Source: Thermoleophilia bacterium
GTDB taxonomy: Bacteria; Actinomycetota; Thermoleophilia; Gaiellales; Gaiellaceae
Assembly (NCBI GenBank): GCA_023382435.1
Contig: JAHDVS010000025.1
Span: forward strand, 1 to 38,115
DNA length: 38,115 nt
Direction: 5' to 3'
A program made the position numbers and the translations under genes. Below are positions 31,893 through 38,115 of this stretch, in pieces. The notes beneath the pieces are model-generated. The model saw nothing but the letters and a program-made list of their open reading frames with translations. It was not told the DNA's origin and made no database searches. Positions within the stretch are counted from its first letter, which is position 1; each line of letters starts with the position of its first letter.

Positions 31893-32189
31893 GTGAGACA
31901 GAAGCTCACGTTCCTCGCCGGCCTGGGGGTCGGCCTGGCGCTCGTGGGGTTGCTGCGTCGAAGGCGGAGCGGGCACGCCCCGGCGGAGTCGCCGGCCGCG
32001 GAGTTGCGCCAGAGGCTCGAGGCCAGCAGGGCCGCGACGCGCGAGCCCGAGCAGCGGCTGGCGCCTGAGGCCAGGCCGTCCGCACCGCCGCCGGCGGCTG
32101 TGGAGGAGGCTCGGCGCCGCGTGCACGAGGCGGCGCGGGCGGCTGCCGAGGAGATGCGTCGCTCCGGAGACGCGCCGGGAGCGCGATGA
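31893..32189 (+). CDS. Membrane-anchored coiled-coil small protein
   Basis: 98 residues from a GTG at 31893. One N-terminal hydrophobic segment (FLAGLGVGLALVGLL, about residues 6-20) is followed by a charged, Ala/Glu/Arg-rich helix that is likely a coiled coil. It resembles small actinobacterial membrane proteins with no assigned role. It diverges from rpsF and converges with the ABC permease, 22 bp apart. The ribosome binding site is weak. Confidence 0.5.
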   Translation: MRQKLTFLAGLGVGLALVGLLRRRRSGHAPAESPAAELRQRLEASRAATREPEQRLAPEARPSAPPPAAVEEARRRVHEAARAAAEEMRRSGDAPGAR

Positions 32190-32211
32190 GATCCGCCGGA
32201 TCCGGCCGGGC

Positions 32212-33834
32212 TCAACCCGGTGCGGTATCGATGCCGCGCCCGCGGGTGACGAGGACGAGGACGAGCGGCGCCGAGAGCGCGATCAGGCTGAGCGCGGGCA
32301 GCGCGGCCTGCGAGTAGGCGCCGACCGCGGTCTCCTTCCAGATCTCGGTGGCAAGCGACTCGAACCCGATCGGGCGGAGCAGGAGCGTGGCCGGGAGCTC
32401 CTTCATGGTGCTCAGGAACACGAGGGCGGCCCCGGCGAGGATCCCGGAGCGGGCGAGCGGCAGCGTCACCGTGAGCAGGACGCCGACCCGGCTGCGTCCG
32501 AGGCCGCGCGCGGCCTCCTCGACTTTCGGGTCGATCGCCGCGAGCGCGGAGCTCGATCCGGCGAGCGCCTCGGGCAGGAACCGCACGACGTAGGCGAACA
32601 GGAGCAGCCCGAGCGTCTGGTAGACGGGGCTCGCGTAGCGGGCGCCGAAGAAGACGAGGGAGAGCGCGATCACGATGCCCGGGAGCGCGTTTGGCATGTA
32701 CGCGAGCCGCTCGAGCGTCGCGGTGAAGCGGGTGCGGTGCCGTCCGGCCAGGATGGCGATCGGGAGTGCCGCCACCGCGGCTGCCGCTGCCGCTGCCGTG
32801 GCGGTGCCGAGCGAGCCGAGTGCCGGGCCCCAGGGAAGCTCGAGCGGGCCCCGGAGCGAGATCGCGCGCTCGAGCCAGTAGCCGAGTACCGTCAGCGGGA
32901 CGCCGAGGAACAGCAGGACGGTGAGCGTGACGGCTCCGAATGCCGGCCAGCGCCAGCGTCCGAGGGAAACGAGCCGTGGCGGCCGCGCGGCTCCCGGGCC
33001 GAGCGTGTGGTAGCGCCCGGCGCGGCGGGACCGAGCTTCGAGCGCGAGCACGATTACCGTCAGGGCGATGAGGACGAGCGCGAGGATCGCCGCGGGCGTT
33101 CGGTCGAACAGCGACCGGTACTGGAGGTAGATCGCCCTCGTCAGCGACGTGTACTGCATGAGCGAGACGGCCCCGAAGTCCGCGAGCGCGTAGAGGGCCG
33201 CGAGCAGCGCGCCGGCAGCAACGGCGGGTCGGACTACCGGGATCGTGACCCGGGAGAACGTCGCGAGCGGTGAGCGACCCAGGCTCGCGGAGGCCTCCTC
33301 GAGCGCCGGATCGGCGTTGCGAAGCGCTGCGGCCGTGAGGATGTACACGTACGGATACGTCGAGAGCGTCAGCGCGACGACCGCCCCCGGGAAGCCGTAG
33401 ATCTCCGGGATCCGTTCGATGCCGAAGGGCCCGGCGAGCAGCTGCTGGAGCAGCCCTCGCGGCCCGAACGCTCCCAGGAGGGCGAGCGCGGCGACGTAGC
33501 TCGGAATCACGAGCGGCAGGGCCGCGGCGATCCCGAGCGTGCGGCGTCCCGGAATGTCCGTGCGCGTGACGAGCCACGCCAGCGCGACCCCGAGCACGAC
33601 GGCAGCGACCGTGACGGTGGCGACGAGGACCCCCGTGTCGAGCAGGAGCTCCGCCGTCCCGCGTCGCGTCAGGACACTCCAGGCCTCCCGACCGCCGCTC
33701 GTGGCGCGGACGACCAGGTAGACGAGTGGCAGCAGTGTGAGGCCGACGACGGTGACCGCCGCCGCGGTCAGCGGCAGCGGGGGCCGGCGGCGGGTGCGAA
33801 CCCGGGTCCGCACCGCCGCCGGCGTCTCGCTCAC
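32212..33834 (-). CDS. Iron(III)-type ABC transporter permease (two fused permease domains)
   Basis: A 540-residue inner-membrane protein with about 12 spans in two similar halves, as in FbpB/SfuB-type iron permeases. Each half carries an EAA-like coupling motif: EEASASLGRSPLATFSRVTIP in the first and EEAARGLGRSRVGVLLTVTLP in the second. The GTG start at 33834 overlaps the stop of the binding protein as GTGA, so the two are translationally coupled. Thiamine or phosphonate-type transport is less likely because the binding protein has the tyrosine motif of iron binders. Confidence 0.88.
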   Translation of the reverse strand: MSETPAAVRTRVRTRRRPPLPLTAAAVTVVGLTLLPLVYLVVRATSGGREAWSVLTRRGTAELLLDTGVLVATVTVAAVVLGVALAWLVTRTDIPGRRTLGIAAALPLVIPSYVAALALLGAFGPRGLLQQLLAGPFGIERIPEIYGFPGAVVALTLSTYPYVYILTAAALRNADPALEEASASLGRSPLATFSRVTIPVVRPAVAAGALLAALYALADFGAVSLMQYTSLTRAIYLQYRSLFDRTPAAILALVLIALTVIVLALEARSRRAGRYHTLGPGAARPPRLVSLGRWRWPAFGAVTLTVLLFLGVPLTVLGYWLERAISLRGPLELPWGPALGSLGTATAAAAAAAVAALPIAILAGRHRTRFTATLERLAYMPNALPGIVIALSLVFFGARYASPVYQTLGLLLFAYVVRFLPEALAGSSSALAAIDPKVEEAARGLGRSRVGVLLTVTLPLARSGILAGAALVFLSTMKELPATLLLRPIGFESLATEIWKETAVGAYSQAALPALSLIALSAPLVLVLVTRGRGIDTAPG

Positions 33835-34895
33835 GACGTGAAACCGACCTCGTTCAGGAGCTCGAGCGTGGCCTCGAGCCCGGCGCCGAGCTCGTCGAGG
33901 GCGATGTCGGGGCCCACGAGCGAGTCGAGGGGCGGCAGCCCCTCGCGCGGCGCGATGCCGGCCACGAGCGGGTATTCCGCCTCCTCCGCTTCCTCCGCGT
34001 AGAAGCGCTGGCCCGCATCCGAGACGAGGAACTCGACGAACCGCGTGGCCGCGTCGAGCTCGGTGGAGCCGGTAAGGATCCCGACGCCCGCGACGTTCAC
34101 GAGCGCTCCCGGATCGCCGGGATCGAGGAAGTGGTTCTCGACGGGTGCGTCCGGCTGCTCCTCCCGGAGCAGGTACAGGTAGTAATGGTTGACGAGTCCG
34201 ACCTCGATCTCGCCGGCGGCGAGCGCCTCGAGCACCGGGCCGTTCTTCTCGTAGAGCTTCGGCTCGTTCGCCTTGATCCCTTCGAGCCATCGGCGCGTCT
34301 CCTCGTCGCCGATGCTGAGGCGCATCGCGGTCACGAAGGCCTGGAACGACGCGTTCGTGGGCGGAAGTCCGATCTTGCCCTTCCAGCGCGGGTCGGTCAG
34401 CTCGAGCACCGACCCGGGCAGGTCGTCCTCCGCGACCGCGTCCGTGTTGTAGGCGAGCACGCGCACGCGGCCCGAGGTGCCGACCCAGCGCCCGTCGGAG
34501 GCCCGGTAGCGCTCGTCGACACGCTCGAGGATGCCGGCGGGGAGCTCGGCGAGCAGCCCCGTGGCCGCGACCGCTCCCAGCGCGCCAGCGTCCTGGGCGA
34601 AGAACACATCCGCCGGCGATCCGTCGCCCTCCTCCGCGATCGTCGCCGCGAGCTCGGCGCTGTCTCCGTAGCGGACCTCGACCGCGATGCCCGTCGCCTC
34701 CTCGAAGCTCGCGAACAGCGGCTCGACGATCTCCTCCTCCCGGCCCGAGTAGACGGTCAGCGTCGTGCCGCCCTCCTGCGCCGTTGTCGCCTCGTTCTGC
34801 GTGGCCTCGTCGCCGCCGCCGCAGCCCGCTGCCAGGCCGGCGGTCGCGAGCAGCGCCGCGAGCGCGGCGGCCACCTTGACCCGATGTCTCCCCAT
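33831..34895 (-). CDS. Iron(III)-type ABC transporter substrate-binding lipoprotein
   Basis: The 354-residue protein has a lipoprotein signal peptide with lipobox LAAGC (residues 21-25; C25 would be lipidated) and a class I/II periplasmic-binding fold. VYSGREEEIVEPLF at the start of the mature domain and NHYYLYLL in the second lobe correspond to the FbpA family, where neighbouring tyrosines bind Fe(III). GGGAG lies before the ATG at 34895. It has its own promoter region with several inverted repeats after the ATPase gene. Confidence 0.88.
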   Translation of the reverse strand: MGRHRVKVAAALAALLATAGLAAGCGGGDEATQNEATTAQEGGTTLTVYSGREEEIVEPLFASFEEATGIAVEVRYGDSAELAATIAEEGDGSPADVFFAQDAGALGAVAATGLLAELPAGILERVDERYRASDGRWVGTSGRVRVLAYNTDAVAEDDLPGSVLELTDPRWKGKIGLPPTNASFQAFVTAMRLSIGDEETRRWLEGIKANEPKLYEKNGPVLEALAAGEIEVGLVNHYYLYLLREEQPDAPVENHFLDPGDPGALVNVAGVGILTGSTELDAATRFVEFLVSDAGQRFYAEEAEEAEYPLVAGIAPREGLPPLDSLVGPDIALDELGAGLEATLELLNEVGFTS

Positions 34896-34908
34896 ATGTG
34901 TCTCCCGT

Positions 34909-34949
34909 CGTAAGGTGTTATTTACAATGTAAATAAGGAATACCTTACG
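34909..34949. promoter_or_regulatory. Nested operator palindromes before the iron-binding protein gene
   Basis: Three overlapping inverted repeats: CGTAAGGT (34909-34916) with ACCTTACG (34942-34949); TTATTTAC-AAT-GTAAATAA (34918-34936), a perfect 8-3-8 19-mer; and TAAGG-AATA-CCTTA (34934-34947). Strongly AT-rich against the surrounding DNA. The 19-mer has Fur-like geometry, and TAAGG/CCTTA resembles DtxR/IdeR half-sites. A TACATT -10 box candidate lies inside. Likely iron- or manganese-responsive operator. Confidence 0.65.
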
Positions 34950-34961
34950 ACCCCGCCGTGG

Positions 34962-35990
34962 TCAACTCGTGTCGAACGCGGTGACCGTGCCCGCGTGCGC
35001 TCTGATCGCAACGCGGGCGCCGAGCGACACCGCCTCCGTGGACGGGCGCTGGGACACGAGCTCGCTCCCGTCGGCGAGTCTGACACGGTAGAAGACGTCG
35101 TGTCCCCGGAACTCCCGTGCGACGACCGTGCCGGGGCCCGTCGTGTCGGGCCGGAGCTCGAGGCGCTCGGGCCGGACGAGCACGTCGACCGCGTGGTGGC
35201 CGTTCGCTGCAAGCACCGCGAACGTGCCGAGCTCGGTCTCCGCGCGGCCAGCGACAACGTGCGCGGGGAGGAAGTTGGCGGCGCCCACGAACGTCGCTGC
35301 CCAGCGGGTGGCCGGCTTGTAGTACACGTCTTCGGGAATGCCGGCCTGGACGACCCGCCCGTCGTGCATGAGGGCGATCCGGTCGGCGATCGAGAAGGCC
35401 TCCTCCCGCTCGTGCGTCACGAGCACCACCGTGACGCCGACCGCGCGCAAGATCGACGCGAGCTCCTCGCGCATCGAGGTGCGAAGGAGAGGGTCGATGT
35501 TGCTCCAGGGCTCGTCGAGCAGCACGATCGCGGGCTGCGGGGCGATTGCGCGGGCGAGCGCGACGCGTTGCTGTTGGCCCCCGGACAGCTCGTGGGGGAA
35601 GCGCGGCCCATGGCCCGCGAGCCCGACGAGGTCGAGGGTCTCGGCGACCCGGGCGGCTCGCTCGCGCCGCGGCAGGCCGAAGCCGACGTTGGCCTCGACG
35701 GACAGGTGGGGGAAGAGGGCGTAGTCCTGAAAGACCATGCCGACGCTCCGCCGGTCGGGTCGGACCCACACTCCTCCGCCCGCGACCGGCTCCCCGTCGA
35801 TTTCGACGGTGCCGGCGTCGGGCTCCTCGAAGCCGGCGACGAGTCGGAGCAGCGTCGTCTTCCCGCAGCCGCTCGGGCCGAGGAGCGCGAGGAACTCCCC
35901 GCGTTCGACCGCGAGATCGACGCGATCGACGGCGTCGATCGCGTCGAAGCGCTTCGACAGCGAGCGGAGTGAGATGATCGGTTCGGTCAT
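34962..35990 (-). CDS. Iron(III)-type ABC transporter ATP-binding protein
   Basis: A 342-residue ATPase of the FbpC/PotA type. Walker A GPSGCGKT is at residues 38-45, then the Q-loop (VFQDYALFPH), the ABC signature LSGGQQQR, Walker B IVLLDEPWSNID, and a C-terminal TOBE regulatory domain from about 240. Powers the permease encoded two genes downstream. It is separated from the binding-protein gene by 66 bp of operator DNA, and has its own related operator upstream at 36020-36033. Confidence 0.9.
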   Translation of the reverse strand: MTEPIISLRSLSKRFDAIDAVDRVDLAVERGEFLALLGPSGCGKTTLLRLVAGFEEPDAGTVEIDGEPVAGGGVWVRPDRRSVGMVFQDYALFPHLSVEANVGFGLPRRERAARVAETLDLVGLAGHGPRFPHELSGGQQQRVALARAIAPQPAIVLLDEPWSNIDPLLRTSMREELASILRAVGVTVVLVTHEREEAFSIADRIALMHDGRVVQAGIPEDVYYKPATRWAATFVGAANFLPAHVVAGRAETELGTFAVLAANGHHAVDVLVRPERLELRPDTTGPGTVVAREFRGHDVFYRVRLADGSELVSQRPSTEAVSLGARVAIRAHAGTVTAFDTS

Positions 35991-36019
35991 CGGCAGATAA
36001 GTCCGACGAGAATCAGAAA

Positions 36020-36033
36020 TAAGGGTACCCTGA
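36020..36033. promoter_or_regulatory. TAAGG-GTAC-CCTGA operator-like repeat before the ATPase gene
   Basis: Near-palindrome 30 bp upstream of the ATPase start, preceded by AAA as in the operator at 34934-34947 (AAATAAGG in both, then TACC). It includes the perfect palindrome AGGGTACCCT (36022-36031). Probably bound by the same metal-dependent regulator. Confidence 0.5.
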
Positions 36034-36103
36034 CTGCAGGGCTAAATGCAACCTGACGGGCGTGCCGCCACGTCTTGCCGCGTGCGGCCCGAACCGGACT
36101 CGC

Positions 36104-36109
36104 TACCCT
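36104..36109 (+). promoter_or_regulatory. -10 box of a probable leaderless transcript
   Basis: TACCCT, 6 nt before the GTG at 36116, with no Shine-Dalgarno. Confidence 0.35.
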
Positions 36110-36115
36110 GACGCG

Positions 36116-36559
36116 GTGCCGTACTTCATCTGCCCGAACTGCAAGCGGCGCGTGTTCGACGCCGACCGTCGGGACGGGATCACGCACCAGCCGGTCGGCT
36201 GCACGAGTTGCGGCTTCGGCTTCCTGTTCGAGTTGCTCGAGGACTACTATCCAGGGCCGAACACGGGCCTCGTCGCGTGCGATGGCCGGCGCCGCGTGAT
36301 CGCGATCGGGCGCGGGGTGCTGGAGTTGACGGGCTACCACGAGCGGGACGTGCTCGGCCACGACGTGATGGAGGCGTTCGGGTTGCTCGGCGAAGACGGC
36401 GAGGATCCGGCCGCCCTGGCCCTCGAGTGGGGTGTGCGCCGGCTCGGGCAGCGCCTGACCCTGCGGCTGCGCTCCGGGGCGCGACGCCCGGTCGTCTGCG
36501 ACTTCTTCCCCGCCTACGACGAGGACGGGGGACTGCTCGTCGCGCTGTCGCCGGGCTAG
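36116..36559 (+). CDS. Zinc-ribbon/PAS-domain protein
   Basis: 147 residues. The N-terminus has a zinc ribbon with C6-x2-C9 and C29-x2-C32 (CPNC, CTSC). From about residue 48 a PAS-like sensor domain follows (NTGLVACDGRRRVIAIGRGVLELTGYHERDVLGHDVMEAF in outline), ending FFPAYDEDGGLLVALS. The combination suggests a small redox, metal or ligand sensor that acts through protein contacts, since there is no enzymatic or DNA-binding output domain. The GTG at 36116 begins the ribbon and follows a -10 box by 6 nt. Function unknown. Confidence 0.7.
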   Translation: MPYFICPNCKRRVFDADRRDGITHQPVGCTSCGFGFLFELLEDYYPGPNTGLVACDGRRRVIAIGRGVLELTGYHERDVLGHDVMEAFGLLGEDGEDPAALALEWGVRRLGQRLTLRLRSGARRPVVCDFFPAYDEDGGLLVALSPG

Positions 36560-36593
36560 CCTGGCGGTCGTGTGCCGGGAGGCCGGGCCGGCT

Positions 36594-36625
36594 CGCGTTC
36601 GAGGCCGGGCAGGCCGTCGAACGCG
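36594..36625. terminator. Long hairpin terminator between convergent genes
   Basis: CGCGTTCGA (36594-36602) pairs perfectly with TCGAACGCG (36617-36625), and the 14-nt interior can add GGCC/GGCC pairs. It lies between the PAS gene and the minus-strand mini-gene, suiting termination in both directions. Confidence 0.6.
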
Positions 36626-36638
36626 CAGAAGCGGTCGC

Positions 36639-36797
36639 TCAGAGGGACCGCTGGAGGCCGCGCAGGGAGAGGATCAGCTCGACGGCTTCTCGCTCGTCGC
36701 GGCGGCTGGCCTCCGCGCTCACGCGGCAGATGCCGAGCAGCAGCACCGAGCTCAGGGAGACGGTGACCGAGACGAGAAACCAGGCCCACCAGGGCAT
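36639..36797 (-). CDS. 52-residue single-span membrane protein
   Basis: A short minus-strand gene easily missed by length cut-offs. The product starts MPWWAWFLVSVTVSLSSVLL, forming one membrane span with an aromatic N-terminus, then a cysteine, and a charged amphipathic helix (SRRDEREAVELILSLRGL). A candidate AATACT -10 box lies 7 nt before the ATG, and a hairpin terminator follows 14 bp after the stop. No relatives are recognised. Confidence 0.5.
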   Translation of the reverse strand: MPWWAWFLVSVTVSLSSVLLLGICRVSAEASRRDEREAVELILSLRGLQRSL

Positions 36798-36895
36798 GGG
36801 GCGGAGTATTGCCCCCCTCCCCCGAACGGGTCATGGTCTGATCTGATCAACTTCGCGCTGCGGGGACCTGCCGCGTCCGGTGGAGCCCGGTCTCG

Positions 36896-36901
36896 TAGGC
36901 T
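36896..36901 (+). promoter_or_regulatory. -10 box of a probable leaderless transcript
   Basis: TAGGCT, 7 nt before the GTG at 36909. No Shine-Dalgarno is present. Confidence 0.3.
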
Positions 36902-36908
36902 TTCCGCG

Positions 36909-38066
36909 GTGGAGGCGAATTTCGGCTCGAGCGAGCTCTACAGCCTCGGAATCGAGGAGGAGTTCCAGATCCTCGACGGTGAGAGCCTCGAGCTCGTGCC
37001 GCGAGTGGACGAGCTGCTGGCATCGATCGGGCGCAGCGACCAGCGCGGGTGCGTGAGCGAGCGTGTGGCGCACGAGCTGTTCCAGTCGGAGGTCGAGATC
37101 TCGACAGGGGTCGCCGGGTCGGTGGCGGAGGCAGTCGAGGAGCTGGCCTTCCTGCGCGGGCGCCTCCAGGAGGCGGCGGCGTCACGTGACTCGTTGATCG
37201 CGTCCGCGGGTACGCACCCCTTCGCGTGGTACGAGCGGCAGGAAGTGACGGAGGAGCCGCGCTACCTCGACATCCTGGAGAGCATGCGCTGGGTTGCCGA
37301 GCGGGGCCTCGTCTTCGGGCTTCACGTCCACGTCGGGCTCGACTCGGCGGACAAGGCGGTCCATTGCGCGAACGCGCTGCGCAACTCCCTGCCCGAGCTG
37401 CTCGCCCTGTCCGCGAACTCGCCGTTCTGGCGGGGCCGGGCGACCGGGCTCGCCTCGACCAGAGCAAAGGTGTTCGAGAGCTTCCCGAGAAGCGGCGTCC
37501 CCCCGGCGTTCGGTTCCTTCGCGGAGTTCGAGTGCCTGGTCGAGCGTGGCGCACGCACCAATTCCTTCCGCGACTACACGTACATCTGGTGGGACGTGCG
37601 CCCGCATCCTCGCCTGGGCACGGTCGAGCTGCGGGTGTGCGACGCGCAGACGAGGCTTACGAGCGCGGCCTCGCTCGCGGCGCTTGCGCAGTCGCTCGTC
37701 GCGACGGCGGGCGAGGCCTTCGAGCGCGGCGAGAGCGTGCGGGTCGAGCCGCTCACCCTGCTCGAGGAGAACAAGTGGCGGGCGATGCGCGACGGGCTCG
37801 ACGCGCTCCTCATCGACCTCGCGACCGATACCGAGCGGCCGGCGCGGGAGGCGGTGGCAGCGCTCGTCGAGCGCAGTCGCCCGGCCGCGCGCGCGCTCGG
37901 TTGCGCCGCGGAGCTCGACGGCGTGCGCGAGATCGTCGCGCGAGGGAACGGGGCGGACGAGCAGCGCCGCGCGTACGACGAGCTCGGGAGCCTGCACGCC
38001 GTTGCGCGGTGGCTGGCGGAGGAGACGGCACGCCTGTCGCCGCCGCAGCCCGGCGTGGCCCGCTAG
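36909..38066 (+). CDS. Carboxylate-amine ligase, glutamate-cysteine ligase type 2 (YbdK family)
   Basis: The 385-residue ATP-dependent ligase begins with the family motif SLGIEEEFQI (about residues 12-21). The active-site strand GLHVHVGL (about 137-144) and the arginine-containing C-terminal part (HPRLGTVELRVCDAQT) are also conserved. Members form amide bonds between a glutamate-type carboxylate and an amine; E. coli YbdK has weak gamma-glutamylcysteine synthetase activity, and actinobacterial members may act in other gamma-glutamyl pathways. The GTG at 36909 is followed closely by the first motif and preceded by a -10 box; the longer frame from 36570 crosses other features. Confidence 0.88.
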   Translation: MEANFGSSELYSLGIEEEFQILDGESLELVPRVDELLASIGRSDQRGCVSERVAHELFQSEVEISTGVAGSVAEAVEELAFLRGRLQEAAASRDSLIASAGTHPFAWYERQEVTEEPRYLDILESMRWVAERGLVFGLHVHVGLDSADKAVHCANALRNSLPELLALSANSPFWRGRATGLASTRAKVFESFPRSGVPPAFGSFAEFECLVERGARTNSFRDYTYIWWDVRPHPRLGTVELRVCDAQTRLTSAASLAALAQSLVATAGEAFERGESVRVEPLTLLEENKWRAMRDGLDALLIDLATDTERPAREAVAALVERSRPAARALGCAAELDGVREIVARGNGADEQRRAYDELGSLHAVARWLAEETARLSPPQPGVAR

Positions 38067-38077
38067 ATGATTGATTC

Positions 38078-38093
38078 CACGGCGATGGCCGTG
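38078..38093 (+). terminator. Hairpin after the carboxylate-amine ligase gene
   Basis: CACGGC, loop GATG, GCCGTG followed by TT, 12 bp after the stop codon at the edge of the window. Confidence 0.4.
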
Positions 38094-38115
38094 TTCAAGG
38101 GATTTGTTGCAGAGA

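Noticed and set aside
34926-34949. TAAGGTGT word at 4124-4132 as a third copy of the iron operator
   Set aside because: The 8-mer TAAGGTGT is shared with 34911-34918, but the palindromic partner is missing near iclR, so chance is more likely.
38067-38115. Start of a new gene (ATG directly after the YbdK-family stop)
   Set aside because: Only 16 codons before the window ends, and the stretch contains a hairpin that looks like the terminator of the preceding gene.

Overview
The window is very GC-rich chromosomal DNA with tightly packed genes, many GTG starts, several probable leaderless genes (a TANNNT-like -10 box 6-8 nt before a GTG), a PucR-type regulator, and the order rpsF-ssb-rpsR-rplI-dnaB. 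Together these suggest a deep-branching actinobacterium such as Thermoleophilia or a relative. The lineage is inferred from gene content only. The first ~90 bases are G/C homopolymer and look like a contig-edge artefact.

Layout. 111-2150: amino-acid/amine permease and a zinc-ribbon membrane protein. 2235-5493: an IclR regulator with a GcvT-like folate protein, divergent from a DAO-family FAD oxidoreductase. 5504-8353: two cation antiporters and two small envelope proteins. 8524-10708: a divergent Amt-type transporter with two single-span mini-proteins and a zinc-ribbon protein. 10854-18828 (minus): type III glutamine synthetase (GlnT/GmaS-like), then soxD-soxA-soxG-soxB joined by 4-nt GTGA overlaps, then formate-THF ligase. 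18900-20696 (minus): a GAF/PucR regulator. 20755-26354 (plus): a molybdenum formate dehydrogenase operon plus fdhD, followed by convergent mobA. 27088-31739 (minus): purA, dnaB, rplI, rpsR, ssb, rpsF. 32212-35990 (minus): an iron(III)-type ABC importer with candidate metal-regulator operators. 36116-38066: a zinc-ribbon/PAS protein, an unlisted 52-aa membrane protein, and a YbdK-type carboxylate-amine ligase.

Function. Much of the first 27 kb forms one one-carbon module. N-methyl compounds (sarcosine, dimethylglycine or N-methylglutamate) are demethylated by the FAD/FMN oxidases and GcvT-like proteins onto tetrahydrofolate. Formyl-THF is turned into formate by Fhs, and formate is oxidised to CO2 by the NAD-linked dehydrogenase. 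Amt and GlnT would handle ammonium or methylammonium.

Main highlight: formate dehydrogenase. (1) Its catalytic subunit has an in-frame UGA at 20995-20997 in the selenocysteine position. A SECIS-like hairpin follows, with its GGUC apical motif at the same distance as I recall for E. coli fdhF. (2) The catalytic subunit lacks the usual N-terminal Fe4S4 domain. That domain sits at the C-terminus of a separate NuoG-like protein two genes downstream. The alpha subunit therefore appears split exactly at the Fe4S4/Mo-domain boundary, with its halves in permuted gene order around a NuoE-NuoF fusion. I know of no described example of this.

Second highlight: TATTGCC/GGCAATA palindromes near the permease, the IclR/FAD-oxidoreductase divergence and the sox promoter, suggesting a shared regulon.
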